21,630 nt of DNA, taken from NCBI GenBank assembly GCA_038250835.1, contig JBBSBY010000058.1:1-21630 (forward strand), in the 5' to 3' direction. Below the pieces are notes generated by a model, which saw nothing but the letters and a program-made list of their open reading frames with translations, ran no database searches and was not told where the DNA came from. How positions within the stretch are numbered: position 1 is the stretch's first letter; each line of letters begins with the position of its first letter. Positions 7,987-15,507 of this stretch are shown one piece after another. The stretch comes from JBBSBY01 sp038250835 (GTDB lineage: Bacteria; Desulfobacterota; Desulfomonilia; Desulfomonilales; Desulfomonilaceae). The translations under genes were made by a program, and so were the position numbers.

Positions 7987-8370
7987 ATGTCGGAGAAAAA
8001 AATTAAAATCATGGTGTTGGATGATGAACCCATAGTCTGCAAACGTCTCAAGCCCGCTCTCGAAAAGCAAGGCTATGAAGTGGAAACTTTTACGCAGAGT
8101 TCGGAAGCTTTCGAGCGCCTCAAGGAGAGGGACTACGACATTATCATTACAGATTTAAAAATGAAGGGCATTGACGGCATGCAGCTTCTCACGGAGGCAA
8201 AAACCAGGCGTCCGGAGACGGAAGTAATAGTAATCACCGGATTCGCCACCATGGAGACGGCAAAGGAATCTTTTCACAAAGGCGTTTTCGATTTTGTTGC
8301 TAAGCCGTTCAAGCTCAGTGAAATCCAGGACGTGGTGAGTCGCGCGGAGGCCAAAATTCGGGGTCAATAG
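7987..8370 (+). CDS. Stand-alone response regulator receiver protein
   Basis: A 127-residue CheY-like receiver without an output domain. The ATG at 7987 follows AAGGAGG (7975-7981) by five bases, which overrules longer in-frame starts inside the previous gene. Seen: acidic pair Asp12/Asp13, phospho-acceptor Asp56, Thr84 and Lys106 in the switch motif AKPF, so it should be phosphorylatable. Its text closely parallels the receiver of the NtrC-type regulator encoded at 1476-2843 (both have DDE.IV..RL...L.KQGY.VE.F), suggesting duplication and perhaps a shared kinase. With no output domain it probably acts by protein contact. The PEP-synthase-like protein just upstream or the stress proteins downstream are the nearest partner candidates. 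Confidence 0.93.
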   Translation: MSEKKIKIMVLDDEPIVCKRLKPALEKQGYEVETFTQSSEAFERLKERDYDIIITDLKMKGIDGMQLLTEAKTRRPETEVIVITGFATMETAKESFHKGVFDFVAKPFKLSEIQDVVSRAEAKIRGQ

Positions 8371-8429
8371 CCGAGCATTGGCTTTCATTCAAGCCGTAGA
8401 TTCACCGTCAGGCAAAGGAGAAATTCAGC

Positions 8430-9227
8430 GTGATTAAGACTCTTGTGTCAATCGAGGTAGATTTGATTTCAAGCCTCGCTCTGCGATTTGCATGTCAGCT
8501 CGGCGGGCTCATGGATATGGAGATCCAACCGATATACGTCAAAGAATCCACAACTCATGAATCATCGTGGGGCGCGGGTTGGGCAAGCCGCACCTGGGAA
8601 AAAGAGATGGTCGCGCAAGGGCAAGCTGAGATTGCGGAGCTGATTACCGCGGAAATGGATTTTTGCCCAGTGCTCAGAGAACCCCGTGTGATCTATGGAG
8701 ACAAAGATGGCGAGCTTTTAAAGATAACTCAGTCGGAGAAATACGATCTTTTTGTGGAGGGCGCCCATTTCACCTGGTCGGCAGCCGATCTGCACAAGAA
8801 GTTTCAGACAAAGCTGTACCGTAAAAATCCCTCAGCCGTCGTTCTGGTGAAATCGCTACGCAAAATTAGCGAAGTACTTGTGTTGTGCCTCGATGTGGAG
8901 GGAACACGCGCCTTGACGCAGATATTTCAAACCATTTGGAAGGGAGTGCCGGTCCCATTGCGCCTCTGCTTTTCCAAGAAAACTTCCGGACGCGAAGCTG
9001 AAGCCCTCCGAGATGAAATCACCCGGTCAGCGAAAATTCTCCAGGACATGAAGTGCACCGTCCACCTCTGTGACGATTTACCGGAACTATCAAAGGATTC
9101 AGCCGAAGACTTCTTGAAAGAAAGCAGTCTTGTGGCCATAGCGATAGATCGTGATGCAAGAAAAGATTCGCCGAATCTACAATGGTCGGCGCATGTAAAA
9201 TCAACGGCCCTACTTGCTTTCCACTAG
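8430..9227 (+). CDS. Double-domain universal stress protein, divergent
   Basis: A 265-residue cytoplasmic protein made of two Usp-fold halves, about 1-142 and 145-265. The GTG start is preceded by AAAGGAGA. The first half opens with MIKTLVSIEVDLISSLALRFACQL and ends with SAVVLVKS. The second opens with SEVLVLCLDVEGT and ends STALLAFH. Neither half keeps the glycine-rich nucleotide-binding signature before the last strand, so ATP binding is doubtful. The identification rests on the repeated fold pattern and on two similar double-domain neighbours, so it is less secure than theirs. A 59-base gap separates it from the receiver gene and 19 bases from the next. Confidence 0.68.
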   Translation: MIKTLVSIEVDLISSLALRFACQLGGLMDMEIQPIYVKESTTHESSWGAGWASRTWEKEMVAQGQAEIAELITAEMDFCPVLREPRVIYGDKDGELLKITQSEKYDLFVEGAHFTWSAADLHKKFQTKLYRKNPSAVVLVKSLRKISEVLVLCLDVEGTRALTQIFQTIWKGVPVPLRLCFSKKTSGREAEALRDEITRSAKILQDMKCTVHLCDDLPELSKDSAEDFLKESSLVAIAIDRDARKDSPNLQWSAHVKSTALLAFH

Positions 9228-9246
9228 AGCCGAAAGGGGATTTTAA

Positions 9247-10119
9247 ATGAGAATTTTGTTAGCGGCCGATGAGCATCCCTACAGTAAATATGCGTTGAAT
9301 GAGACCGCCAAGCTCGCCGCAAATACATGGGCGGATGTTACTCTCTTAGGTGTTGAGCAGTCGTCGTCATCCAAAACGACCGGCGCAAACGGGGAACTAT
9401 CTATTCGTGAAGCTCTCCGCGAATATAGACGTCAATTTTTAAATTACTGGGAGAAGGGCGGTTCACCCTACGAACCCCAGGAAAGCGGATATGAATGGCT
9501 TCCTACGAAGGACGGTGGATGGGAAGAAATCAAAATCGTAAGAGGCAGCCGCAAGAATCTCAGGGTTCGACTTCGGGCGGGTAATCCCGGCGCTGAGACG
9601 CTCCTTGAAGCGGGAGAAGACAACAGTGATTTGATAGTCTTGGGATGCTCAAAAGGGGAAAAGTGCCTGTGGTACGGTAGCAACCCGGCGCCGCAAGAAA
9701 TCGTCAACTCCGCCGATTGTTCAGTCCTGCTGGTGAAGGAGGAACAACCGGTCAAGCGAATCCTCGCCTGCCTTGATCAAGGCTATATCAGCCAGGAATC
9801 TCTCGAGATCATTAATCAAATGCTCACCATTCATGGGGCTCGACTTGAATTCATCGGATTAAGTCAAAACGGTGATATGAACAAGGCGGTATATACTAGA
9901 CTCATTGAGGTAGGTGATTATTATAGCGATCGGGATGTAGAAATTAATATTCGCATCACCGACGTTTCGGATTTTGAAAAATTCATCACGGGTGAACTGA
10001 GGGAAGACCTGTTAGCGCTGTGGATGGGAAAAAAATCCCTACTCAGCAGATTCTTTTCTCGTGATTGGATAGGACGATTCGTAAGCAAGTGTCAGACATC
10101 CGTGTTGGTGATGCGTTGA
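9247..10119 (+). CDS. Double-domain universal stress protein
   Basis: A 290-residue tandem Usp protein. ATG start with AAAGGGGA upstream. Half 1 (about 1-165) opens MRILLAADEHPYSKYALNETAKLA and ends DCSVLLVKEE; its signature region DLIVLGCSKGEKCLWYGSN keeps several glycines and a Gly-Ser but not the exact spacing. It has an insertion at about 70-110 (YEPQESGYEWLPTKDGGWEE) relative to a typical Usp domain. Half 2 (about 168-290) opens KRILACLDQGYISQESLEII and ends TSVLVMR, with a degenerate glycine motif. It is probably a sensor or adaptor in the stress module; members of the family bind ATP or act as chaperone-like partners. Confidence 0.8.
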   Translation: MRILLAADEHPYSKYALNETAKLAANTWADVTLLGVEQSSSSKTTGANGELSIREALREYRRQFLNYWEKGGSPYEPQESGYEWLPTKDGGWEEIKIVRGSRKNLRVRLRAGNPGAETLLEAGEDNSDLIVLGCSKGEKCLWYGSNPAPQEIVNSADCSVLLVKEEQPVKRILACLDQGYISQESLEIINQMLTIHGARLEFIGLSQNGDMNKAVYTRLIEVGDYYSDRDVEINIRITDVSDFEKFITGELREDLLALWMGKKSLLSRFFSRDWIGRFVSKCQTSVLVMR

Positions 10120-10193
10120 CTTTGAACTAACTCCGGTCTGATCATCCACTGAATGGAAATGTGATCTCATAAATTCTGCTGGAGAAAATTAAT

Positions 10194-11039
10194 ATGAAAG
10201 TATTAGTAGCTATGGATAAGCATTCCGAAACATTTGAAGGACTTAGATATGCTTGTCACCTCATGGAAAACACTGGAACCAGGATCGATGCCCTTCATGT
10301 GACTCCCGAGATGAAAGATATGGCCGGCGAAAGTTACGCTCCCTTTCTCATGAAAGATGAATTGGAAGGAGCGGTGACCGCCGATGTGCGTAAAGTCGAA
10401 GAAATGTTTCGTGAAGCCATGGCGGAATGTAACGCTATAAATGTTCCTTGCGCTCTTGAAATCACCGCCGGGGATCCGGCGGAAGAAATCTTGAATATGG
10501 CTGAGGCGGATGGGTACGACCTCATTGTTCTCGGATCGCAGGAACAGTCACACCTCAGAGGATTTCTCTTGGGCGCGGTGCATGCGAAGATATTGCATTC
10601 GGCCAAAAATTCCGTGCTCATAGTCCGAAAATTTCGGGAAATTCGCAAAGTGCTGCTGGCGTACCGAGGATCGCGGAATGATGACGCCGCATTGAGGTTT
10701 GTAGCGCCTCTTCTGGCGAACAAAAAAGCCGAATTGACCCTATTACATGTACAAGAAACCGGTCACGGTGAGAGTGATGAATTCGCCAGGGCCTCTTTAC
10801 AAAAAGGCGCCCAGATTTTGCGAAGCTTTGACCTGGAACCCATTACACGTATGGAAAAAGGTGAATTCGTGGAAACGATTCTCCGGGATGTCGCAATTAA
10901 TCGACATGATCTTGTCATCCTCGGAGCATATGGTCTCAAGCGGTCCAAGTATTTCAAGCTCATCAGTGACGAGGCGCTCAACCTTGCGCGTTTAACCACT
11001 CGTCCGATTCTAGTCTATCGAGAAAGAGACGCAGGATAG
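10194..11039 (+). CDS. Double-domain universal stress protein, most canonical copy
   Basis: A 281-residue tandem Usp protein, the clearest family member in the window. ATG start with GGAG upstream. Half 1 opens MKVLVAMDKHSETFEGLRYACHL. Its nucleotide region DLIVLGSQEQ...LRGFLLGAVHAKILHSAKNSVLIV keeps the first and last glycines (114, 127) of G-x2-G-x9-G-S/T, with Glu117 and Ala128 replacing the middle Gly and the Ser. Half 2 opens RKVLLAYRGSRNDDAALRFV and keeps Gly244 and Gly247 with Ser258, while Ile257 replaces the third Gly. Each half therefore has a partial ATP site. It is the last gene of the + strand run, 74 bases after the previous one. Confidence 0.88.
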   Translation: MKVLVAMDKHSETFEGLRYACHLMENTGTRIDALHVTPEMKDMAGESYAPFLMKDELEGAVTADVRKVEEMFREAMAECNAINVPCALEITAGDPAEEILNMAEADGYDLIVLGSQEQSHLRGFLLGAVHAKILHSAKNSVLIVRKFREIRKVLLAYRGSRNDDAALRFVAPLLANKKAELTLLHVQETGHGESDEFARASLQKGAQILRSFDLEPITRMEKGEFVETILRDVAINRHDLVILGAYGLKRSKYFKLISDEALNLARLTTRPILVYRERDAG

Positions 11040-11191
11040 CGCTTAGACTACTGAGCCCATACACCGAACCACGATTATGTATTCTCCTAAGACTCTGTTC
11101 GGCTGAGATGGGCGAGATCGGCTCCTCAAGCAGAATCGAATAAAGCGAACGGTGGATATCAGCGTTGCAGTACGTGAAACTTGAAATTCGA

Positions 11192-11217
11192 TTGCGCGAT
11201 CGTAATTAACCGCGCAA
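11192..11217. repeat. Hairpin, 7-bp perfect stem
   Basis: TTGCGCG (11192-11198) pairs with CGCGCAA (11211-11217) around a 12-base AT-rich loop. There is no T-tract on either side, so it is not a textbook intrinsic terminator. Confidence 0.4.
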
Positions 11218-11276
11218 CCGAAGCATTATTAACATTTCGCCTTAATTTCGTAACATTCCATAAAGATCCTTGCCGT

Positions 11277-11301
11277 GCCTCTCTCCTAATAAAGGAGAGG
11301 C
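11277..11301. terminator. Possible bidirectional terminator hairpin
   Basis: GCCTCTC(T)CC and GGAGAGGC form an eight-pair stem with one bulged base and a seven-base loop TAATAAA, between convergent operons where terminators for both are expected. No run of T follows on either strand, so termination is inferred from position and stem strength only. Confidence 0.4.
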
Positions 11302-11357
11302 GCCCGGAAGGATTTCCGAATATGTATGTCAATTTTTCCGGCGAATCGGCATAACGA

Positions 11358-11957
11358 CTATTTCTTTGGGGCGCCGCCCCACTCTCCGGTAAAGCTTACC
11401 GATTGTTCTTTGCCTTTTTCATCCTGGAAGACGGCTTTGCCGTTGGTTACCTTTATAGGAAATCCAAAATCCCCAATGTTGTCCCACCATTTCTTGACCA
11501 TTGCGCCTGCCGTAGTCTTCATCTCCTGAAGCTTTGTGACATTACCGGTACCCACCATTAGATTACCAATAGTCGGCAGAGCTTCATTGGTGACCACGAC
11601 TCGGACCTGATTTGTCTTACCCGCGGGAATCCATGAGTCCTCATAAACAAGGGCCATATTTACGTCAAAACCTTCCCACTCTGTTGTAAAAGTCAACTCA
11701 TCCAGCATGATCGGCTCTTTGTTTGGATTGGTAATACCAAAAATGTACGCTAAATTCATCATGGCGCCCACGGCCATAGGTTTCCCAGGCTCTTTTTCAC
11801 TTTTGTATCCGACTTGCGGTTTCGCAAAGAATTGTTGGATTCCCGCGACATCTACTCTTTCAAGTTTAACTACAGGAGGTTGGAATGCGAAAGCTAGTGA
11901 GCTAAAAACGCACCCCAGGGCAAATACAAACACCATCGCGTAAACTGCTTTTTTCAT
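11358..11957 (-). CDS. Small exported protein of the liv operon, possibly LEA14-like
   Basis: A 199-residue secreted protein I cannot assign firmly. Residues 1-24 form a signal peptide (MKKAVYAMVFVFALG...LAFA). The mature part has a beta-sandwich feel: NLAYIFGITNPNKEPIMLDELTFT, then TTEWEGFDVNMALVY and AGKTNQVRVVVTNEALPTI, resembling the pattern of LEA14/water-stress domains that discuss a residue run like 'F.ITNPN..PI.L..L.F'. GGAGGT precedes the ATG. It is 29 bases after livF and is the last gene of the operon, so it may assist substrate capture or envelope integrity during uptake. No cysteine follows the signal peptide at a lipobox position, so it is more likely periplasmic than a lipoprotein. 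Confidence 0.75.
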   Translation of the reverse strand: MKKAVYAMVFVFALGCVFSSLAFAFQPPVVKLERVDVAGIQQFFAKPQVGYKSEKEPGKPMAVGAMMNLAYIFGITNPNKEPIMLDELTFTTEWEGFDVNMALVYEDSWIPAGKTNQVRVVVTNEALPTIGNLMVGTGNVTKLQEMKTTAGAMVKKWWDNIGDFGFPIKVTNGKAVFQDEKGKEQSVSFTGEWGGAPKK

Positions 11958-11986
11958 GAGACCTCCCAGTCAGTTCGAGTTGTGAG

Positions 11987-12787
11987 TTAGGCCAGCCAGC
12001 GTTTTCTTCGTTTATAGTGCTTTACGTCTCGGAAGCTCTTGCGTCCACCCACGTCGGTCAAGCCAAGGTAGAAATCCCGAATATCGGGATTCTCCTTCAG
12101 CTTTTCCGAAGTGTCGTTCATCACGATACGCCCGTTTTCCATTACGTAAGCATACGGCGCAACAGTGAGGGCCAGCTTCACATTTTGTTCCACCAGTAGA
12201 ATCGGAATTTTCTCCTCTCGATTCAATCGTTGAATAATCTCGAAGATTTCCTTAATCAAAAGAGGCGCCAAACCCATTGAGGGCTCATCCAGCAACATCA
12301 GCTTCGGTTGAGCCATCATGGCCCTTCCTATGACGCACATCTGTTGCTCTCCACCGCTTATGAAGCCGGCCTGGACGGTTCGGCGATCTTTTAATCGTGG
12401 GAAGTAGTGGTAAACGATGTCCAATCTTTCTCTGAGGCCGGAGGGTCGCAAATGTCCGCCCACAATTAAATTTTCTTCGACTGTGAGATGCTCGAAAACG
12501 CGTCTCCCCTCAATGATCTGGAAGATACCCCTTTGAGCCACTTGCTCGGCCGGGAGTTTGTGGATGCGTTCACCCATGAACTCAATACTCCCGTCGGTGA
12601 CTTCGCCGTTCTCGTGGTTCAAAAGTCCGGAAACAGCCTTGAGAGTTGTACTTTTACCGGCGCCGTTTGCCCCTAAGAGGGCTACGATTCCCTCATCAGG
12701 AACTTCAATGGACACGCCTTTGAGGACAAGGATAACTTCGTGATATCTGACCTCAACGTTATTGATCTTCAAGATTGGTTCGGCCAC
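11987..12787 (-). CDS. livF: Branched-chain amino acid type ABC transporter ATPase LivF
   Basis: Cytoplasmic ATPase of a LIV/HAAT-type importer, partner of LivG. The frame is open from TTG at 12808, but GTG at 12787 has AAGGGA seven bases upstream and starts just before the conserved PILKINNVEVRYHEVILVLKG, so 266 residues are preferred. Seen, in that numbering: Walker A GANGAGKS at 39-46; the LivF-typical FQIIEGRRVFEHLTVEENL; signature SGGEQQ near 144-149; Walker B LMLLDEPSMGLAP; and the H-loop position occupied by Gln in LLVEQNV, usual for LivF. The C-terminus has a basic tail (KHYKRRKRW) longer than typical. It is separated from livK by about 255 bases, the longest gap in the operon. Confidence 0.93.
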   Translation of the reverse strand: MAEPILKINNVEVRYHEVILVLKGVSIEVPDEGIVALLGANGAGKSTTLKAVSGLLNHENGEVTDGSIEFMGERIHKLPAEQVAQRGIFQIIEGRRVFEHLTVEENLIVGGHLRPSGLRERLDIVYHYFPRLKDRRTVQAGFISGGEQQMCVIGRAMMAQPKLMLLDEPSMGLAPLLIKEIFEIIQRLNREEKIPILLVEQNVKLALTVAPYAYVMENGRIVMNDTSEKLKENPDIRDFYLGLTDVGGRKSFRDVKHYKRRKRWLA

Positions 12788-12927
12788 AACATTGTCCCTT
12801 TTCGTCAATTGAAATTTATTTGTTTGCCAAATTTTTGAAAAGCTAATTAGGTAGCTATAGGCGACGACTACCCGGAGATTGTTCGACGCCCTACTATTTA
12901 CGTTTTGTATAAAGTTCCAAAGAGTGA

Positions 12928-12939
12928 CATTTTAAAATG
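12928..12939. promoter_or_regulatory. Perfect 12-bp palindrome between livK and livF
   Basis: CATTTTAAAATG is its own reverse complement and lies in the only long gap within the operon, about 140 bases upstream of livF. It may mark an internal regulatory site or be chance in AT-rich DNA. Confidence 0.25.
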
Positions 12940-13043
12940 CGAGCTTTTTCGCCCGACCACAGAGACCTGCCTGCGGGAGAGAAACGACTATTCAACAGCT
13001 TTGAGGTTCCGCATATTTTCTGTCACTATGATTCGCCAAAAAC

Positions 13044-14297
13044 CTACATGCCCAACCAGCTATCCCACTTGTCAGGATATTTTTTTCGCACATCCACAGT
13101 GTCAAAGAGAACAATCTTGCCGTCTTTGATTGTGTAGAGATTTACCACTGAGGAGGGTCTATGATCCTTGGGCGTGATGGTTAGTTTTTGGCTTCCAAGA
13201 GCATTGGGGGTATTGAATGGGGTCCAATCTTTTGTGGACTCCATAGCCGCTTTGATGGCCGGACCATTGAGTTTGCCTTCTTTGTCCGCTTTAGTAAGGG
13301 CGTTGGCGCCCAAGGTAACTTTGAGCCAGGCCTGAACGGTTCTGATGCCGCGTTTTTCAAACGGCACATTGGGGTTGCCGATCTTGGTTTGGGCGACCAC
13401 TTTATCCATGTAAGGAACATCCATTCCCAAAAATGCGCAAATAGCGACGCCGATTACGCCTTCACCGGCCGCTCCGGTCATGCGCAAGAAATTCTTGTCG
13501 AACCCCCAATGGTTGGTGATGTGGTCAGCGCCCAGTTTCAAAGCGTAAGCGTCTTTCACTGCCGTAGCAACAGACATCGCCGTGTTTCCATGCCAAATAA
13601 CTTGAGGGTCTTCAGCTTTTGCGCCCAAAACTTGGCTTTTGGCATCAAGCGACACTAGAGAGACGTCCTGATCCCTACCCACCTCTATGTCCAAAAGCTT
13701 AGCTTGATCCTTGATAGCCTCAATGGGAGCGCTGCTGTACGGAGCCGAGAATTGATAGAAACACACCAATTTAGGTTTCTTACCTGATTCTCTCATTGCT
13801 TTCCATTTATCACTCTTTTTCCAGACTCCCTCGTACCAAGAAATGAGCGCAGCCCTTGCATCGGTTGAATAATCGGAAGCGTAAATAAAATTGTACGGCG
13901 TTTCTTTGGGATCACAGAGTTTGGCCGAAAGTGAATCCGAAATCGTCACCATCTTGTCTTTGTTTACGTGAGCCGCGAGAGCCTCGGTGTCTCCTGTGCC
14001 CCATTGTAGGAGCATCGCGACTTTGTCCCTATCCCGCATCCGTTTATAGATGGTAATGGCTTCAGGAACACGATAGCCATAATCATTTAGGATCAGTTTG
14101 ATTTTCTTGCCGTTGATTCCACCGTTGGCATTAAGGTAATCAACACACTCTCTGACTCCCAATGCCGCGTCTTTCCCCACATCAGATGTTGCCCCCGTAA
14201 GATCGTTGATACTACCGATTTTGATTTCATCGGCAGCGAACGCCCACGAAGAAATAATTGCGAGAGTTAATCCCAGTAGCAGGATTCTTCTTGCCAT
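13044..14297 (-). CDS. livK: Periplasmic substrate-binding protein of the LIV-type transporter
   Basis: Type I periplasmic binding protein that delivers the ligand to LivHM. Two adjacent ATG codons exist (14300, 14297); GGAGG at 14304-14308 is three bases from the first and six from the second, so 14297 is preferred (417 residues). Residues 1-22 are a signal peptide ending in WAFA before ADEIKIG. The mature protein starts with the family pattern IKIGSINDLTGATSDVGKDAALGVRE, then DYLNANGGINGKKIKLILNDY and later HITNHWGFD. Ligand identity cannot be read directly; the acyl-CoA ligase in the operon suggests a carboxylic acid rather than, or in addition to, a branched amino acid. It lies about 65 bases downstream of livM. 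Confidence 0.93.
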   Translation of the reverse strand: MARRILLLGLTLAIISSWAFAADEIKIGSINDLTGATSDVGKDAALGVRECVDYLNANGGINGKKIKLILNDYGYRVPEAITIYKRMRDRDKVAMLLQWGTGDTEALAAHVNKDKMVTISDSLSAKLCDPKETPYNFIYASDYSTDARAALISWYEGVWKKSDKWKAMRESGKKPKLVCFYQFSAPYSSAPIEAIKDQAKLLDIEVGRDQDVSLVSLDAKSQVLGAKAEDPQVIWHGNTAMSVATAVKDAYALKLGADHITNHWGFDKNFLRMTGAAGEGVIGVAICAFLGMDVPYMDKVVAQTKIGNPNVPFEKRGIRTVQAWLKVTLGANALTKADKEGKLNGPAIKAAMESTKDWTPFNTPNALGSQKLTITPKDHRPSSVVNLYTIKDGKIVLFDTVDVRKKYPDKWDSWLGM

Positions 14298-14364
14298 CAT
14301 GCACCTCCATTGGATTGTGGGGATTTCCCCGTTGCTGGATCGAGAAGCATTAGAATTGCGACTA

Positions 14365-15504
14365 TTAATGACCTTTGCCGGTATAAGAAAAGGGCCAAAG
14401 ATTAAAATAGTTCTTTAGTTGCCAATAGCGGTAACTTAGCCCGTTGGGCTCATACATTAAGAAGAATATGATAGCTAAACCAAAGGCCGCTTCCCTAAAA
14501 AAGATTACTTTGGTCGTCATATACGCTAACGCGGGATAATGCTCAACCAATTGATCATTTATGAAGAGGACGCCCATCTCGAGGAATTTGAATACGAGCA
14601 CAACAAAGGCCGAGCCGAAAAAGATACCTTGAATACTCCCGACGCCGCCTATCAGAATAATTCCGACCCACAACAGGGAATAGAACCATTCGTAATGTTC
14701 GGGGCTGACTGCATATAAAGCGCTGATATAGAATGATCCGGCCACACCGGCAAAACATCCGGCCACAAAGAATGCCAGGAGCTTATATCCGACGATGTTC
14801 ACTCCCATGGTTTCAGCGGCGATGTCATTGTCACGGATTGCAATCCACGCTCTACCGATCTTTGATCTCAACAGATTGCCCATTATCAATATGCAAATAG
14901 CCACCAAAAAAATGGATAAATAATAAATTCGGATATCAGTGTCGATCTCCCACCAAAGTATTTTGATGAGTCCCGGGGGGAGGGAAAACGATTGGCCCCG
15001 GCCTCCAATTTGGCTGACGTACTGTGTAATGACAAAAGGAACAGTGATCCACTGGGCCGCCATTGTTGTCATGATTAAATAGAAGCCCTTAACTCGTGCA
15101 GAGGGCAAGCCGAATAGAACGGACCATATTCCGGCAAGAATGGCGCTAACAACAATACTTATGGGATACGCAAGACCGGCGTCAAGAAGGAACTGCGGCC
15201 ACGGCACGAAAAGCATCATCATTGCGCTGCAATACCCACCCACCGCAACAAAGGCCGCATGGCCAAGAGTAATCTGCCCGCAATAACCTATTAAGAGCTG
15301 CACGCCCAGCGCCGCAAGCACGTAATAGTTTATGGTATAGGCTACGCTCAACCATTGCGAATCATACCTTTCAGACAGCAGCGGGAAGAGAAACACGGTA
15401 ACGATGATCATAAGGATCATTTTTGATTTGATAAATGGGGTTCGCCACCACTGTTGATCGGCTTTATAGGACTCGAAGTAAGTTCCGCACGGTAGGTAGC
15501 TCAT
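14365..15504 (-). CDS. livM: LIV-type ABC transporter permease LivM
   Basis: Inner-membrane permease of 379 residues, one half of the channel. It has about nine to ten hydrophobic helices and the LivM signature YYVLAALGVQLLIGYCGQITLGHAAFVAVGGY near residues 60-91. The loop IGRAWIAIRDNDIAAETMGVN near 225-245 is the conserved cytoplasmic segment that contacts the ATPases. The C-terminus YEPNGL is also typical. The cytoplasmic N-terminus is about 28 residues (MSYLPCGTYFESYKADQQWW...). The ATG lies three bases after the livH stop, with a weak GAGAGGG site upstream, consistent with translational coupling. Confidence 0.95.
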   Translation of the reverse strand: MSYLPCGTYFESYKADQQWWRTPFIKSKMILMIIVTVFLFPLLSERYDSQWLSVAYTINYYVLAALGVQLLIGYCGQITLGHAAFVAVGGYCSAMMMLFVPWPQFLLDAGLAYPISIVVSAILAGIWSVLFGLPSARVKGFYLIMTTMAAQWITVPFVITQYVSQIGGRGQSFSLPPGLIKILWWEIDTDIRIYYLSIFLVAICILIMGNLLRSKIGRAWIAIRDNDIAAETMGVNIVGYKLLAFFVAGCFAGVAGSFYISALYAVSPEHYEWFYSLLWVGIILIGGVGSIQGIFFGSAFVVLVFKFLEMGVLFINDQLVEHYPALAYMTTKVIFFREAAFGLAIIFFLMYEPNGLSYRYWQLKNYFNLWPFSYTGKGH

Positions 15505-15507
15505 ATA

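Larger units (their letters stand above)
11040..11357. other. Convergent intergenic region
   Basis: This 318-base gap separates the end of the stress run from the end of the oppositely oriented liv operon. I see no gene. It holds two hairpins (11192-11217 and 11277-11301) and a smaller one, CGGAA-GGAT-TTCCG, at 11305-11318. Confidence 0.7.

Noticed and set aside
8380..8395. GGCTT...AAGCC inverted repeat between the receiver and the next Usp gene
   Set aside because: Only five base pairs and no T-tract; too weak to call a terminator or to split the operon.
14319..14330. GGGGATTTCCCC inverted repeat upstream of the LivK gene
   Set aside because: A short symmetric tract with almost no loop between co-oriented operon genes; no evidence that it regulates or terminates.
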